A stretch of 64,000 bases of DNA from Isoetes taiwanensis (Eukaryota > Streptophyta > Lycopodiopsida > Isoetales > Isoetaceae), in NCBI GenBank assembly GCA_021234155.1, contig JAJEKV010000145.1, positions 250,001-314,000 on the forward strand, written 5' to 3'. Position 1 is the stretch's first letter; each line of letters opens with the position of its first letter. The notes beneath the pieces are model-generated. The model saw only the letters and a program-made list of their open reading frames with translations, searched no databases and had not been told where the DNA came from. Below are positions 11,092 to 23,112 of the stretch, piece by piece. Position numbers and translations under genes: made by a program.

Positions 11092-12654
11092 TGTGACGTT
11101 CCAGCATAACATACGGTATGAATACGTATATTATACTGACACGTCACTAGTACATGTCTACTTTCGGGCGACATGTACACGGCGACCGTAAAGGGTAGTA
11201 CCCTAGGGTACGACCTTGTGAACCATTATATTGCACATGTTAAAGCAACATGTGAATATAATCCCTTTTTGCCACGTGGCAATGACCCATTGACCAAAAG
11301 GGACCAGCCCTAAATTCGTGGGGATAAAGGGGCATAAACCCTAAAAGGGAAACCCTTTTCAGTTCTCAGCCCCGAGTCTCCGGATTGGAGCAGCAGAGGA
11401 TGCATTTCCGCCGAATCGGGGCATAGAAGTCGGATCTCTCCTGGTTGCGGCTTCGATCCAAGATCGCCAGACCCAAGATCGGCGGCATGGACGCTTTGAG
11501 GAGTGGGAGCCAGCCAAGATGCGGGTGGGTGGTTGATTCAATAGGTAGATCCGAAGTTATCATCGCCTCTTTCAAGAGGTTTAGCATCCATTCTTAGCTA
11601 TAGGCGACCCCTACGACTAAGAATGATAGACACTAACAAAGGAACCTAACCATGTATGATTAGGTAGATTAGAATAGATGTATTCTATTATTTTCAGTTC
11701 ACGTTGTGATGATGTTTTGACATTCTATGCGCCACTCTTGTGTATTGGGAAGGGGTAGAGACCCGCAGCCCAAGTAGTTGTATGATCCTAGTTTTAGCCC
11801 ATTAATTCCCACCAATGCGGCACGTGCATAAGAGCCCTTTGGGTATGGGTGGCGGAGCTAGACCGGGTGACAAGGGAGGGCATGTCTAATCACGGGTTGA
11901 TCTCGCCGGGCGCAGAACGACGCGGGAACAGCCGTGAGCTAGGCCTAATGGCTTGTCACCGCATGCGCAAGGCATGGGCTCGACACTCGTGGGTGATGCG
12001 TCACCTTCCGGTGAGTTGAAGTCGACACGGCAAGGGCTCTCTAGCTGCTTTGTGATTGGCATGAACCTTCCGGAGGGGAGTGATCCCCTCCTGCCTCATC
12101 GGGCTGGGAGATGCAACCCAAGAGAGCAGGGCCCCTCGGCTATTCACCCGGGTAGTTACGGTCAGGCTCAATACTTTTCAAATCTCTTATCCGGTATGCA
12201 CAGTGGAGGGGCGATGGAGTGGACTACCCAACTACCATGTTCCTATGCCCGCCAAATCCATTTGCCATGAATTCATGCGCATTGCTACCGGAGACCCCCA
12301 AGCCGCCGGCTTTCCCCATGAGTTTGAGCCCGGTAGGATTTCCCCATGTTATGTTGATGTAATAGCGATGTGTTGTTGCAGCCATCGTGGATATGGTGGA
12401 CCACCCTTCGAGGTGGGTATGTTATTGTTGATTGATGTCATGTGCTCATGTTTTGTTTACGCTTCCGCAGCTAGGTTGATCCCGAGGGAGACGGGATGAA
12501 TGACACGTCCATTCTTCCCCGTCGGGTTCTTGGCCACCATCAAGGGCCCGATGTTAGGTGGACGGCCTCATGTCAGCGAGCAGATGCTGGTTTGAGAGGG
12601 ATGATCTCCAGCTTTATACGATCGGGGCATCGTATATGAGCTGGGGCCATCACA
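11092..12654 (+). repeat. 3' LTR
   Basis: Homologous to 2,798-4,365 over its whole length. It ends GGGGCCATCACA, followed directly by the 5-base duplication TAAAA. Reading frames within it, such as 12,080-12,499, have counterparts broken differently in the 5' LTR and are not genes. Confidence 0.93.
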
Positions 12655-12659
12655 TAAAA

Positions 12660-14400
12660 TGCACGTTTTTGTTCCACTACAACATGCTTTCACCCTTGAG
12701 AGTTGTATCAGTCTTGTTAATTTGAGTTTTTCCGGTTTGACCAAAAACTTTTTTGATTTTATTTTAAGGTTGATTTCCTAAGATTTAAAGATTTTGGGAT
12801 GCCGAAACAATCGGGAAGGTTTTTTTTTTTCTCTGCGGTTTCGTTAGATCTGAGGGGTGGTTACTCTTTCACCGCATGGATGCCACAATTTTGATATCCT
12901 TTCTATATTACATGCGGCCAAGAATGCCTTGCCTAAAAGCATGTTGGATCAAAATGTGTCGGCATAATACCCTGTGCACTATAATTCGGTCTCCAAATGC
13001 TTTTGGTAGCCTTGGGATCGATGGGTCTGCATGGAGGACAAGTTGCAGAGGGAGGTAAAGGAACTCCTATCTCTTTTCAACCGGAATCTGTGGCATCTTG
13101 GGATCTTTTTAAATATAAAAAAACAAGGCATAGGCTCTGTCGAAGGTAAGAAAAAAAGGGGGCACAATTTTTTGGGTTCTTTCTTTTAGTTGCATCCTAG
13201 AAGTCCATGATTGCTAACGATCCTGGTAAGAGGCTTTCTTGTCCAAATTAGGCACCCATTTGCGGGAGATAATGTTCTCATTGTCTACCAAGTTTAGGTA
13301 TGAAATATGACAATTTCGGGTTCCATTTGGGATTCCTCTAAGAGCTGCTCGGACAAGCTTCCCAAGGTAAATTTACTGTCCTTTTTCATTTTCTCAATTC
13401 CAGTGATCTACCGATTGTTTGGATTTCCCAGCCTAGTTTTTGCTTCAACATTTTTGTCTACTCCAAAATAGGACCTGCAATTCGTTGCTTGCAAAGAAAT
13501 ATCTTATATTCTTCTTTGCCTTCTAAAATAGCATCATGTTCCTCTATATCTTATATTCTTCTTTGCCTTCTAAAATAACATCATGTTTCTCTATGTTCTT
13601 TGTTGCCTTCAGTGCTTGATCAAGATTTGACATGGTCATACTATGGACTTTTGTAGATAAGATTGTATCTTGGTTCATGGTAGGATATTGGAGCTTTAAT
13701 GGCACAATAGGATGTTGCCTGACATGCCATTCAATCTCAGTTCAAAAGGATACGTGTTCATTTGAAAGCAAGGAAGCATTTATAGTCTCAAAATTGCATT
13801 CTTAGTGGCGCTATAACATTGACATACGTGAGCACTACATTACTGAAAGCAAGTAAAAAGGTAAGTTGTCATGCCAATTTTGCACATTTGCATTCTCACG
13901 TGGCCATTTTGATGTTCTCTAATTTGGAAAAGCATACTCCAGTGGTAGTCCACAACTTTGCATTAACACACTGTAGATTCTCATAGAGAAATTTTGCCGT
14001 CCATCAATACATGAACTAGAGCAGATTGAAGATCCTGAAGTCCTTTGCAAAGAGACCTATTCATCTAATTTTATACTCTTTTGTCTCAGGTACATTCTTG
14101 GCTCTCCTATCACACAATGAGTTTTCTTTGTTTCATAGGCCTACATGCTATTTTATGCTGCTTAATTTATTTGCATACCGTATTTGCATATGAGCAAGCT
14201 GATCTTTTATCTTAGGGTTACTCCATAGGGTGCTATGGCTCTTTGCGCTTTATATTTGTTCGTCCGAGGCTTTCATTTTGTCAAGCATTGTTATTGTATG
14301 TGGATGGTAAGCAGTTGCTGTATAGATGGTTGTAATTTGTTTCAAGAATGCCATGTAATCCAGTCTTGCTAGATACACGACTTTTGTTGATTATCAAGAT
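12660..14400. other. Intergenic; one 47-bp tandem duplication, no gene supported
   Basis: A mostly T-rich stretch between the LTR element and the LINE. At 13,501-13,594 a 47-base unit beginning ATCTTATATTCTTCTTTGCC occurs twice with two or three changes. A 60-codon frame at 12,876-13,058 has no recognisable motif and I do not call it. The sequence could be intronic or old transposon debris. Confidence 0.4.
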
Positions 14401-14409
14401 TTATGCCAT

Positions 14410-16706
14410 CAGGGGGAGATGTTCGGCCTGCTGGACACTCATCCTCGAACCTTTTGGCCAGAGTGCTTGAAGGCCAGCCCACCTACGTGGGACATCACAC
14501 CCGGCAAGGGGAACGGGAAGACTTGCAGCAGCTTTATGACCCGCCGGGACGCAGCGACGCCTACCCCCACGATGCCCCCATTGGTTCTCGTGGAGGAGGA
14601 TGTTGAGGAGGGCCCAACGGTTGGCTAATGGGAAGGCAGACACCGATGGCGGTATGCGTGCCGAAGTTACTCAAATGGGCGTGGCGTACGCTTGTGCCGG
14701 GTCCTCACTACCCTCGCTCAACAGCATTGCGGAAGGTCTCCCCACAATGGACCACAAGCGGGGTTGTTCCCATTCACAAAGCGGGCGACCCACACCGTCC
14801 TACCAATTACCGACGATCATGGTCAGGCTCAAGATTTGCCAAACCATATTGGCATTCTCGAAGCAGCGATTGACCCGCCGGGGCGTAGGCGTGCGCGAGC
14901 CCTCACACAAAGCGTGCTTTAGACCCCGCCACTCAACGATTGACCATATCTTTACACCGCGGGCATCGATTGAAGACAAATAGGAATCATGGCGGGACTT
15001 GTATTCTTTGCTTTGTGGACTTCGCGAAGGCTTTTGATCACGGTTCCCGAAAAGCCGTGGGCTAGAATTGCATCAACCGGGCTCCGGCCGTCGCGGGAAT
15101 GCCATATCTGAGGTTGTATGAGAGTTGTTTTGGCGGGATGCGCCGGCAGACCCAAGCATTCACCGATGTATTTCGAGGTCCCGCAGGTTGCCCCCCTCTA
15201 GCCAACACTTTTTGGCCTCTACATTGATCCGCTTAGAGCCACGCCATCGAAAGCATGGGGATGGCATACGCCTTTTGCACCGGTCATCCGCCCGGCTCTA
15301 TGTGGACGATGTTGGCACTTTGCCCACACCCCGCTATCTGCGCCTCACCGGATGCCCTAGACACGTGCAATGCCACGCTCTACATGCTGCGAATCGCCAA
15401 GACCGGGTGGTTCTTATATCCTCTTCATGTCACCCCATGCCTCCCGCACTCACATATCGGGGACAGCTTGTGGGCGCCACGCCTACCTACAAGTATCTAG
15501 GGTGGAGTTCCCTTCCTTCCTCGCCGAGAGCGCTCTATCCGCTATGGGTGACAAAGAGGTGGAAAAGCGCTTTATGCCATGCGTAACAACCATCCATCGC
15601 GTAGCTCTATGATTGGGGCCATCAAATCCATCCTGCTCTACCGGGTCGAGCCCGCCCTTCCTCAGACGGGTCGAGGTTTGGGGCCCTGGCCGCCTCTTTG
15701 GCGACATGGAATGACTTTGGAGCAAAAGTGCATGGCATTTTTGGCACGGCACTTGGGTGAAACCTTCCCCCCTATCGGTTCTCGCTGCAGGAAATCGGAT
15801 TCTGCCGCCGGGCAGCCCTTGATAGACACATCGCCTATTTTTCGTAAAGTGGTTACTATGGGTGATGCTCGCCCCCGCGACTTGGCTTTACACCGTGGCA
15901 ATGAGTCCGCCAGCCGCTTAGGCCCTTTTGGAGGGTAAGAGAGATCAATGGTTCGCCAGATGGAACGCGGCGAGCAACGATGCATGCAGGTGGACACGGC
16001 CGATCGTGATACAGCTCATGGGAGTACCTAGACGCTTTGTTTCCTTGGCAAGCTCGGGACCTCGGCGCGCTAGAGCAGGTCAAAACGCCCATTACAAAGG
16101 GAGCACAACCGGTGTTATCCCGGCCCACAAATTTACTCGGGCGTTTCCTGCCGCTCCCCGAAAAGCTGCCAGACTTATTGCCTCCATTCGCCGCGACAGT
16201 GCCCACCATCATCTTCGTGATCGGTGAGATCGGGCAGTGGATTGGGGAGCCCGCCAGACCGTGCTCACAAGGTCTTTACAAAACGGGTGCCATTGAGGAT
16301 GAGTCTCACACTTTCCGTAGTTGCCCGCTCACCCAGATCCGGGCGGATACGCCCCCTTAGTACGGCCCGACTTGCCCTTACATTTGCCGATGACCACACC
16401 GCCGAAGACGCGTGCCTCCGGGTCGCATATCTCAGGAGGTAATCGACTGCCCGAGGTCACCTTTTCCGCCCGCCGCTGACATTAGGTAATCGCGGGTGCG
16501 GTGCATGACCGTATATATTTGGGTGTTTCGCATTTTGTATGTTAGTTTGTCGGTACAGGCTGATTGGTGCCACGGTTTTTCCTCTCGAAACCCTTCGGGC
16601 GGGGTTTTTAATCCGGCAAGAATCCGCTTGTCGCTTTTTTGTATTGGGTCCCATAGACCGATTGGTCTCCGTGGACGATAAAAGTACCTTCCTTCCTTCC
16701 TTCCTT
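14410..16706 (+). mobile_element. Degenerate RTE-like non-LTR retrotransposon with (TTCC)n tail
   Basis: A GC-rich block standing out from its AT-rich surroundings. It holds a broken reverse-transcriptase gene in the order expected for LINEs, then a 3' UTR with a stem-forming segment (CGAAACCC...GGGCGGGGTTTTT, 16,574-16,613). Its end reads GGGTCCCATAGACCGATTGG, then GTGGACGATAAAA, then (CCTT)5 at 16,687-16,706. A short simple-repeat tail rather than poly(A) is typical of the RTE and L2/CR1 groups. No endonuclease domain is visible, so the copy is probably 5'-truncated at about 14.4 kb. Three related 3' fragments occur on the minus strand in this window. Confidence 0.85.
14600..16380 (+). pseudogene. 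Non-LTR reverse transcriptase, broken by many frameshifts
   Basis: Typical LINE reverse-transcriptase blocks appear in order but in different frames. GVVPIHKAGDPHRPTNYR (about 14,760) is the finger block. FRPRHSTIDHIFTPRA (about 14,920) is the fern/animal RTE-like 'RSTIDHIFTLR' block. CFVDFAKAFDH (about 15,010) is motif A with the first catalytic Asp. LYVDDVGTL (about 15,300) is the (Y/V)xDD catalytic motif. TYKYLG (about 15,490) is the thumb-entry motif. Further on, ARLIASIR and EDESHTFRSCPL (about 16,180-16,330) match the C-terminal region of this element type. Frames switch at least five times, so it cannot encode an active enzyme. Confidence 0.85.
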
Positions 16707-16834
16707 GCATTGATATATCAAGAAATCTTGACACATAGAATCGCATGTTCTTTGCATCTTTTGCTAGGAGAATATATGAAATAATAACGGTTGATGCTTT
16801 ATTTGGAAACAAAGATCTACTATTGCCAAGGATG

Positions 16835-16859
16835 TTTTTTTTTTTTTTTTTTTTTTTTT
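16835..16859 (-). repeat. 25-base poly(T) tract, possible minus-strand retrocopy tail
   Basis: An uninterrupted run of 25 T. On the minus strand it reads as a poly(A) tail preceded by an AT-rich stretch (16,860-16,900) that could hold a polyadenylation region. No coding retrocopy can be identified next to it. Confidence 0.4.
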
Positions 16860-17229
16860 GAAGGCAAGATTTTATGTTTTTATTAATAATATAATATGTA
16901 AATACATTTATTTCTGGCTCCATAGTAGCCTGATAGCCTAAACATTTCAGCACAATCCAGGGATGTTATGTGCAGATGCTATGTATCTTATCCATGTCCT
17001 TTATGTAAGTCATGGTGTAGGCAGAATAAGCATATAAGAAAACCCAAGAGCCAAGTAGCTAAGTCATATAGAACCCTCGCTGTCCAGAGTTCAAGTCTCC
17101 GAGGAGGTCAACTCATGTACATTAGATTATTGATGCAAGAAAACATTGCACAATTGATCAAGCCAACGACAAAGCATTATTTGTTCTTAACCTGCTCATA
17201 GATTGTGTTCTTAACAAAACTGTCAGATG

Positions 17230-17680
17230 TGCTAACAATTTATGAGCAGGTTCAGAGTGATGGCCCATGGATGTGGTTTCAACTATAGTTTAAAAAGCTA
17301 TGGCATTGATAACGTGTAGAATTTGATTATGCATTACTTGGCAAGTGCTATTCTTCTGGTTATCTCACGTGTTGCTGCTACAAATTTTTTATCCCATGAA
17401 TTTGGTTCCTTCATGTGCTTCACATTCCAGGAGTCAGCAAAATAATATGTCTGGCGTGTGCATTGAATGATGAGAGTGATGGCAAATGAACATGGTTCCA
17501 GTTGGAGATTGAAATGTGGCATTGATATCATATGCGAATTGATAATAGATTACTTGCAAATGCTATTGTTCTGGTTGCCTCATTTTTTATTACTACGAAA
17601 CATGTCCATCCCAATGAATTTGATCCTAAATGTACCGAGCATTGCAGGAGTCAGAAAAATAATGTCTAGCATCTACAACC
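17230..17680. repeat. Tandem duplication, unit about 220 bases
   Basis: The segment from GAGTGATGGCCCATGG through CAGGAGTCAGCAAAATAAT (about 17,254-17,452) recurs in diverged form from GAGTGATGGCAAATGAAC (about 17,474) to CAGGAGTCAGAAAAATAAT (about 17,665). Both copies contain a GGCATTGAT word and TGCTATT(C/G)TTCTGGTT. The copies differ by many substitutions, so the duplication is old. Confidence 0.65.
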
Positions 17681-18596
17681 ATGTTAACTAAGGGTAGAAA
17701 GCTTTAACTTCTCTTTCAATAGCTTGCTGCGATGTACATAAGAGAGAGAACTGCTTGCTGCATGTAACAGGTTTGTCCAATATCTCACTTTATATTGATT
17801 TGATATCAGAGATTCTCCTTAGACTATTCTCTTTATATTACATGTTTTATCTATTGCACATATGCAAGACATAATACTCTTTGTTTCATCTATGTAGCCA
17901 AGTTGTCTCTAGTAGTATCTAAAATGAATGGTGAGCTCTCAATTTTTTAGACTTGGCCTTCTTACACGTGAGATTAACTAAAACACGTTGTATTACAGGA
18001 ATCTAGAAAATGATATCTAACTGATACTTTTGCCTGTGCCTTTTTGAAATAATGGAGAGTTGACAAATGGCCATATGCCTAAATCATAGTGGTGCATACG
18101 AGGAGGAAAAGTCCAAAAGAGGGACTTGCCACAGAAGATTTTTTTAAGGAGCAAGTTCTTTAACCATCTCTAATACATTATCAGTGGCTGACATCATCAG
18201 GGACTCTTCCATATGGTTGGTAGCTTTTCTTTAATTAAACAATTTTCTATGTTTCCATTACCAAGTTCTTTGTGACAAGTTTAAAGTTTTTTGCAGGGAA
18301 GATTTGGCCATGCCCATGTCATTTTGCAGGTGATGTTGATTTCCCAGGAATTATTAAAGCATAAAGTATACGTAGGTAAAGACTTCTTTTATCTAAACAT
18401 TATATACCATCTCACATAGAGAAGGAGCATTACATGTGATGATTGCAACTAAATTAGATGCATTACATAATTACCTTTTGTGTACAGATGTTCACAGTCC
18501 GCATATCCTTTTTGAATAGTTTAACTTTTTATTTTGCACCTAATTATACAAACTTACTATGAATTCATCCATGGATATTGCCTCATTCGTCAAGGT

Positions 18597-18775
18597 GCAG
18601 CATTGCAGAAATGTTCGTTAATCCCAGTCTAGAACTGTGAAGATAGCTGTGAGCAGATTAGTATTACCTTGCAATTACAGTAGACAGCCAGATGCAGCAT
18701 TGCAGAAAGGTAGTTAATCCGAGTTTGGAACTGTGAAGACAGCTGTGAGCAGATTAATATTACCTTGCAATTGCA
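18597..18775. repeat. Tandem duplication, 97-base unit
   Basis: GCAGCATTGCAGAAA starts at 18,597 and again at 18,694. Both are followed by matching words including GAACTGTGAAGA(T/C)AGCTG and TATTACCTTGCAATT. Two copies are present, clearly closer in sequence than the 17.2-kb pair. Confidence 0.8.
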
Positions 18776-19048
18776 ATGGACAAAATTCAATGGAGCTGGA
18801 ACTAAAGTTCCTTTTGAACAATTCTTAGTATTCATTCTCCATCCAAATCTTTCCAGAGTTCTCTGCAACCTTTTGATTCTTGGGAGACTCCATATCAAAA
18901 ACAGGCAAGTACAACAGTATAATAGTAACAAAGAATGGCTAAAAAACATATCAAAACCAAACATATTGTAAAAACCCCAGAACTAGACAATCATTGAAGG
19001 TTATATCAAGTAGAAAAGTAAAGCCATGCATGGGAACAGTTTTTAACC

Positions 19049-19079
19049 TTACAAGAAATTTATCGCAGCAGCCCGCCGC
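19049..19079 (+). mobile_element. Possible CACTA-type transposon end remnant
   Basis: TTACAAGAAATTTATCGCAG followed by CAGCCCGCCGC resembles the plant CACTA terminal motif CACTACAAGAAA plus its GC-rich continuation. The leading CACTA is not intact. A second, similar sequence stands at 54,590-54,619. No matching opposite end was found within reach. Confidence 0.35.
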
Positions 19080-20460
19080 AAACATTTCTCTTCTCTAAAT
19101 CATTATTGGGGAATTTCAGATCAAATCAAAAAAAAAAAAAAAAAGGGGGTGTCAAATAACTTCTCTTCAAAATTCCCTTGAGTTTCTATGAGTATCTCAA
19201 GGTTGTTGCCCCCCAATGATTTGCATATCAAACATTGTCGAACATGCAATTACATGTTTCTACATGGTTGAGGACCCTACTTATTATTGTAAGTCTAGAA
19301 CCATAGTAAAGCAACCTACAATGGTGAGATATCCTTCAAGAAGCTTAGTTGAATATAATAATTCTTTTTGTTTGGCATTCTATCACAAGGTAAAAGTTCC
19401 TATCTAGCGAGAGTTAACTTCTTTGCTCAGCAATTTGCCTCTCTGAAGGATTGCTAAGTGGAATCGTGCATATGAAAGTTAGCATAGAAGTTCCTGTGCT
19501 CCATACATCTGTGAATGTGAACATAGAATATCATGATCCCTTTGGGAAAAAAATGCATCTACTTGACCTTCCTTAATGAGTATTGAATTAAATAGTTCGA
19601 CAGATTAATTGTCGTAGTACTAATTGGCATATAGTACTAATTGTCAAATATACATACATATCAATTATAAGAAACACATGACATTAGATTAGCATTAGCA
19701 TTTATAAAAAGTGGAATCACATAAGTCTGGACAACTTTATTGCCGTCGAATTTGAGGCATGATCAATCGGATTTTTTAAGATTTGCTGTGAGATGTTCAA
19801 TCTGCACTTGCATCAATTGAACCTACTTCATCCTCTTTAATCCTCTTTAATCCATGCTTCAATTGCACGCCCCAATGAAGCTATTTCTTCTTTGTAAAAC
19901 TCCTAGATGAAAATGTGTTGGAAATGGACATCCAGCATTTGTTGGAGAATGACATATTAAAATGCATAAGCGATGACGTGGAAATAGTTTTTACACGGAG
20001 AAAATTTTCACGACGTTAAAGGGGCTGCTAGATTTTCAATAGATCCAGGGCTTTACCGAAACGAATGCAAATCAGATTCGTTTATTGCGTTCCTTTGCAA
20101 ATCAGCTTCCTCTACAAAAGATTTCTTTGCAAACATGGCAGTCCCAGAGATGCAATTCCATAGCAAATTCGACGCATCTGATAATAATCTTTAGATATTT
20201 AAGCAGCATGCTAATTGAAACACTCTACAGATGAACTGGTTTATTGTCGCTCCAAAATTGCTCTAGAATCCTCCTTCGCTCTCCTCGTGAAAGAATAATT
20301 TATGAATCCTCCTTTGTGGCTTTCTATGAGTGCTCTAGCCAGAACCTCCATGCCGAATCAACCAACGGAGTTACAGAATTAATCTTTGTTATTTTAAGCC
20401 CAAGATACTTAGAAATGTGTTAATGTGAAAGATGGATTTGCCGTAGCCAGAGCACAACAA

Positions 20461-21235
20461 GAGAAAAAGAAGAAGAAGAAATTTTTAACGTCCGCGGAAC
20501 CCAATCGGGTTATGGGACCCAAGTACAAAACGGGACCGAAGTCCCTAACCAGAGCATGGACCGAAGCCCTTACAAACAAAATAAAGTATAATCACCATGG
20601 CCCAGATTAACCACATGGGAAAAAACTGTTGCCAGGATGACTACATATCCAAAAACCCATGCTATTGCAAGAAGCAACAAGCATACCTCCAACAAACTGA
20701 ACTTCACCCTAACGCCCGAACCGGTAACCTCTTCACAAACTGGTGTCGAGGACCGGTGCAAGCTTTACACACGCTGGCCTAAATCTCCATCTTCGCTAAA
20801 ACCAGAGCAAATAGATGCTGGTGCAAAGATCCCGGTAATCACCCACCGAAGGAGCTCGATCAAACCACTAGACCATAGGAGCCGCCACCGAACAGTCGTC
20901 CTAAACCCACAGCTAAGCACTGCAAAAGGCAAGCACCCTAAGGGCACCGGTTTTGAACGGGGCAAAGATCCAATAGGCCCGAACGCCAATCACCAAGGCG
21001 CGCAGGGAAAGCGGCGTTCAGGAAAACGCCCAGGGAAGTCGCTTAGAGGAGGTGCATCCTCACTAGGCTGAAGCGCTCCTTCTCATGCGCCACCCATCAC
21101 TGCACCTCCCAGGCGCCACCCTTCACGGCACCCAGACGACCAAACAGCGCCCAAGGGCCAGCAGAAATACCGGCGGAGCCTTCGGCGCTTAGGGCACGGA
21201 AGAGTGAGGAGGACAAGGAATCATAGACCCCAAGA
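20461..21235 (-). mobile_element. 3' end of a related non-LTR element with (TTC)n tail
   Basis: Read on the minus strand, the block ends TTGGGTCCCATAACCCGATT, then GCGGACGTTAAAAA, then a TTC-rich simple repeat (20,461-20,480). This closely parallels the end of the LINE at 16.6 kb (GGGTCCCATAGACCGATTGG, then GTGGACGATAAAA, then TTCC repeats), so it is the same superfamily with a different tail. The rest of the block is markedly GC-rich compared with both flanks. It carries only non-homologous short frames and no reverse-transcriptase motif, so it may be 3' UTR or a non-autonomous relative. The left limit near 21,235 is set from base composition only. Confidence 0.6.
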
Positions 21236-21239
21236 TTGC

Positions 21240-22840
21240 TTGCAGAGTAAGAAAGGGGGAACCATGACGTCACATGCTTAACATCACTTCTTTTTGCAGC
21301 GTGTCAAGCGTAGGTTTTTTTTGCATCAAACAATATAAAAAAACAAGGTGCTGCGCACGAGGGGTTGCCCTTCGGTCGCACGAAAGTGTGTTTTCGTGGT
21401 TTCTAGATGTTGTTTTGTGCCGGATCTTTTTTGTGTGAACATAGGGTGTCCTTTTCTTAGCCAGGAGTTTTGTTTACGAAGTTGTGCAGGGAATTTATAG
21501 AACTGAGGGAAGAAATAATAATACTTCTAACTAATTTACATAAATGATATCGTGCAACAAATGACTCTATGATTTACAGGTACTTGAGATATTGAACGAG
21601 CACAATGAACAAAGTGTTGCGCTATGATTTTACATATATAAAAGCAGGTTAAGACAAATTTAAGCGTTGATGTTGTTATCAATTTTTATGCGGCATTCAT
21701 GCATTTCACCTCACATTCTTGAATTTTACTTCATATTCACCAACTTATAAAAGCATTCCACAATACCACATTATACTGCAGCATCCTATCAAAGGCACTA
21801 CAAGCATTTGACATGCTCAAACATTTGGTGTACAAATGCACCTAACTGTTTGCAATATCACTGTTTTTATCATCCACAATATTATTCAGGTCAGCATGAG
21901 AGAAGCTTCATACAATAAAGAGAAAGACAAGGTACTATATGGGATGTCTATAGCAGTTAAGTTACTTCAAATTTGATTCTAGCTTTAGCAAGAGTTTCAA
22001 AGCAACGAGGAGCACCCTCTTGACAAGGCAGTTTTCAATGAGCTCAGCAACCTATGTATGCCTTCCAAAAATGTGCATGCAGATGTTTCAGAGCTTTGAA
22101 ATTAATGCAATGGCATGCAGTTTATACAAGATATTTCCATTGCCATATGTCAAAAGCAGATAACATGTGCAACAAATGTGCTTGAGCAGACCCACAATTT
22201 AAATTTTGAATTCAAACCATAAAATTCGGCGTTGAAATTACATTGACCTGGTCGGCCAATTGTTCTGTCTCAGTCCCGTCCAAAATTGCCACTATTAAAA
22301 GAACTTGTGAATTTGTGATTGCTATTTGGCTTAGATCCTGCACAAAGAGGATCCTGCATTCTGCTTTTCTATCAAAACATCTTCCACCTGAAATGCAAAT
22401 CATCTACAGCAAAGTTCTGCCTCTATTTCTGTAAATAGAGCAGAGCTCAATGTGTTCCTTTAGGAAAGACGCACTTCGCCATAATCCTTTCATCTGTATG
22501 CTTAATTAAAAAGATTTGCATTCAGGAGTCATCATTATTTCATCATTCTTTATTGTTATGATGATCTTGTCATTACAACTTTGGTTTTTTCCAGATCTTT
22601 TTTTTTTTCTGTTTGACCAGCAATTTTTGTTTCATTCTGAGTTTTGATACCTCTTTAATCTTTGATTAAGTGCAAACGTAACGTGTGAAAACACCTTGCT
22701 ACTGGAACGTCATTGCCCCCAGAGGATGCACCAGATACTGCAAGTTGTGTAGTGCTTTAACAATTTCGGACTCATCGACATTTAAAACAGAAAAAAAACT
22801 CTTTCCCAACAATCTTCATCAAACAAAACAAGCCTCAGTA
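21240..22840. other. No feature seen
   Basis: AT-rich sequence without a supported gene. Short frames at 22,212-22,434 occur on both strands over the same bases and show no motifs. Confidence 0.35.
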
Positions 22841-22844
22841 ACAC

Positions 22845-23112
22845 AATTGGCAAACGCCTTTTCCATTTTTCTTTCTCCCTTTCCCCGTCCTCTTTTCTCA
22901 CCTTTTCCCTCTAACCTTTTTTCCATCCTTTTATCGATGCCCTTTTTGCTTCTCTTTTCCTCTTTCTTCACCCCCTTTTCTCTTCCCCTTTTTCCCATGC
23001 CCTTTCCCCCATCCTTTTTTCCCTTTTTTCCATGTTCCCTATTCTTCTTTGCCCCTCACTTTTTCTTTTTCGTCCCCTCCTTCCCACCCTTTTCTTGTTC
23101 CCCTTGTATTCC
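22845..23112. repeat. Polypyrimidine tract (about 260 bases of C/T)
   Basis: Almost uninterrupted C and T on the plus strand, built from CCTTTTCCC-type words with occasional ATG. It lies exactly at the 3' end of the minus-strand PPR remnant, whose frame runs into it and there encodes a low-complexity GEQEKGGKEG tail. This shows that the natural C-terminus of that gene has been replaced. Tracts of this kind can adopt triplex structures. Confidence 0.85.

Larger units (their letters stand above)
2798..12654 (+). mobile_element. Full-length non-autonomous LTR retrotransposon (9.86 kb)
   Basis: Two direct repeats of about 1.56 kb (2,798-4,365 and 11,092-12,654) both begin TGTGACGTTCC; the 3' copy ends in CA. 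The element is bounded by an identical 5-bp target duplication TAAAA (2,793-2,797 and 12,655-12,659). A primer binding site follows the 5' LTR and a polypurine tract precedes the 3' LTR, so both ends are complete. About 6.7 kb of internal sequence shows no recognisable gag, protease, reverse transcriptase or integrase. Structurally it matches a large non-autonomous derivative (LARD-like). The Gypsy or Copia superfamily cannot be decided without pol. The two LTRs differ by scattered substitutions and short indels, so the insertion is not recent. It interrupted host sequence reading GTGGTGC/TAAAA/TGCACG. Confidence 0.93.
16860..20440. other. AT-rich intergenic or intronic sequence with two local duplications
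   Basis: No convincing coding exon is seen in this 3.6-kb stretch. Besides the duplications listed separately, there is an A-run at about 19,128-19,145 and a possible CACTA-type end at 19,049-19,079. The composition (T-rich, GT/AG words) would also suit a long intron. Confidence 0.35.

Noticed and set aside
12080-12499. 139-codon frame in the 3' LTR
   Set aside because: The 5' LTR equivalent is interrupted at different places; an LTR is not expected to encode protein.
16835-16859. Polymerase III terminator or SINE tail
   Set aside because: No A or B box pair could be recognised nearby; a poly(A) trace of a minus-strand retrocopy is simpler.
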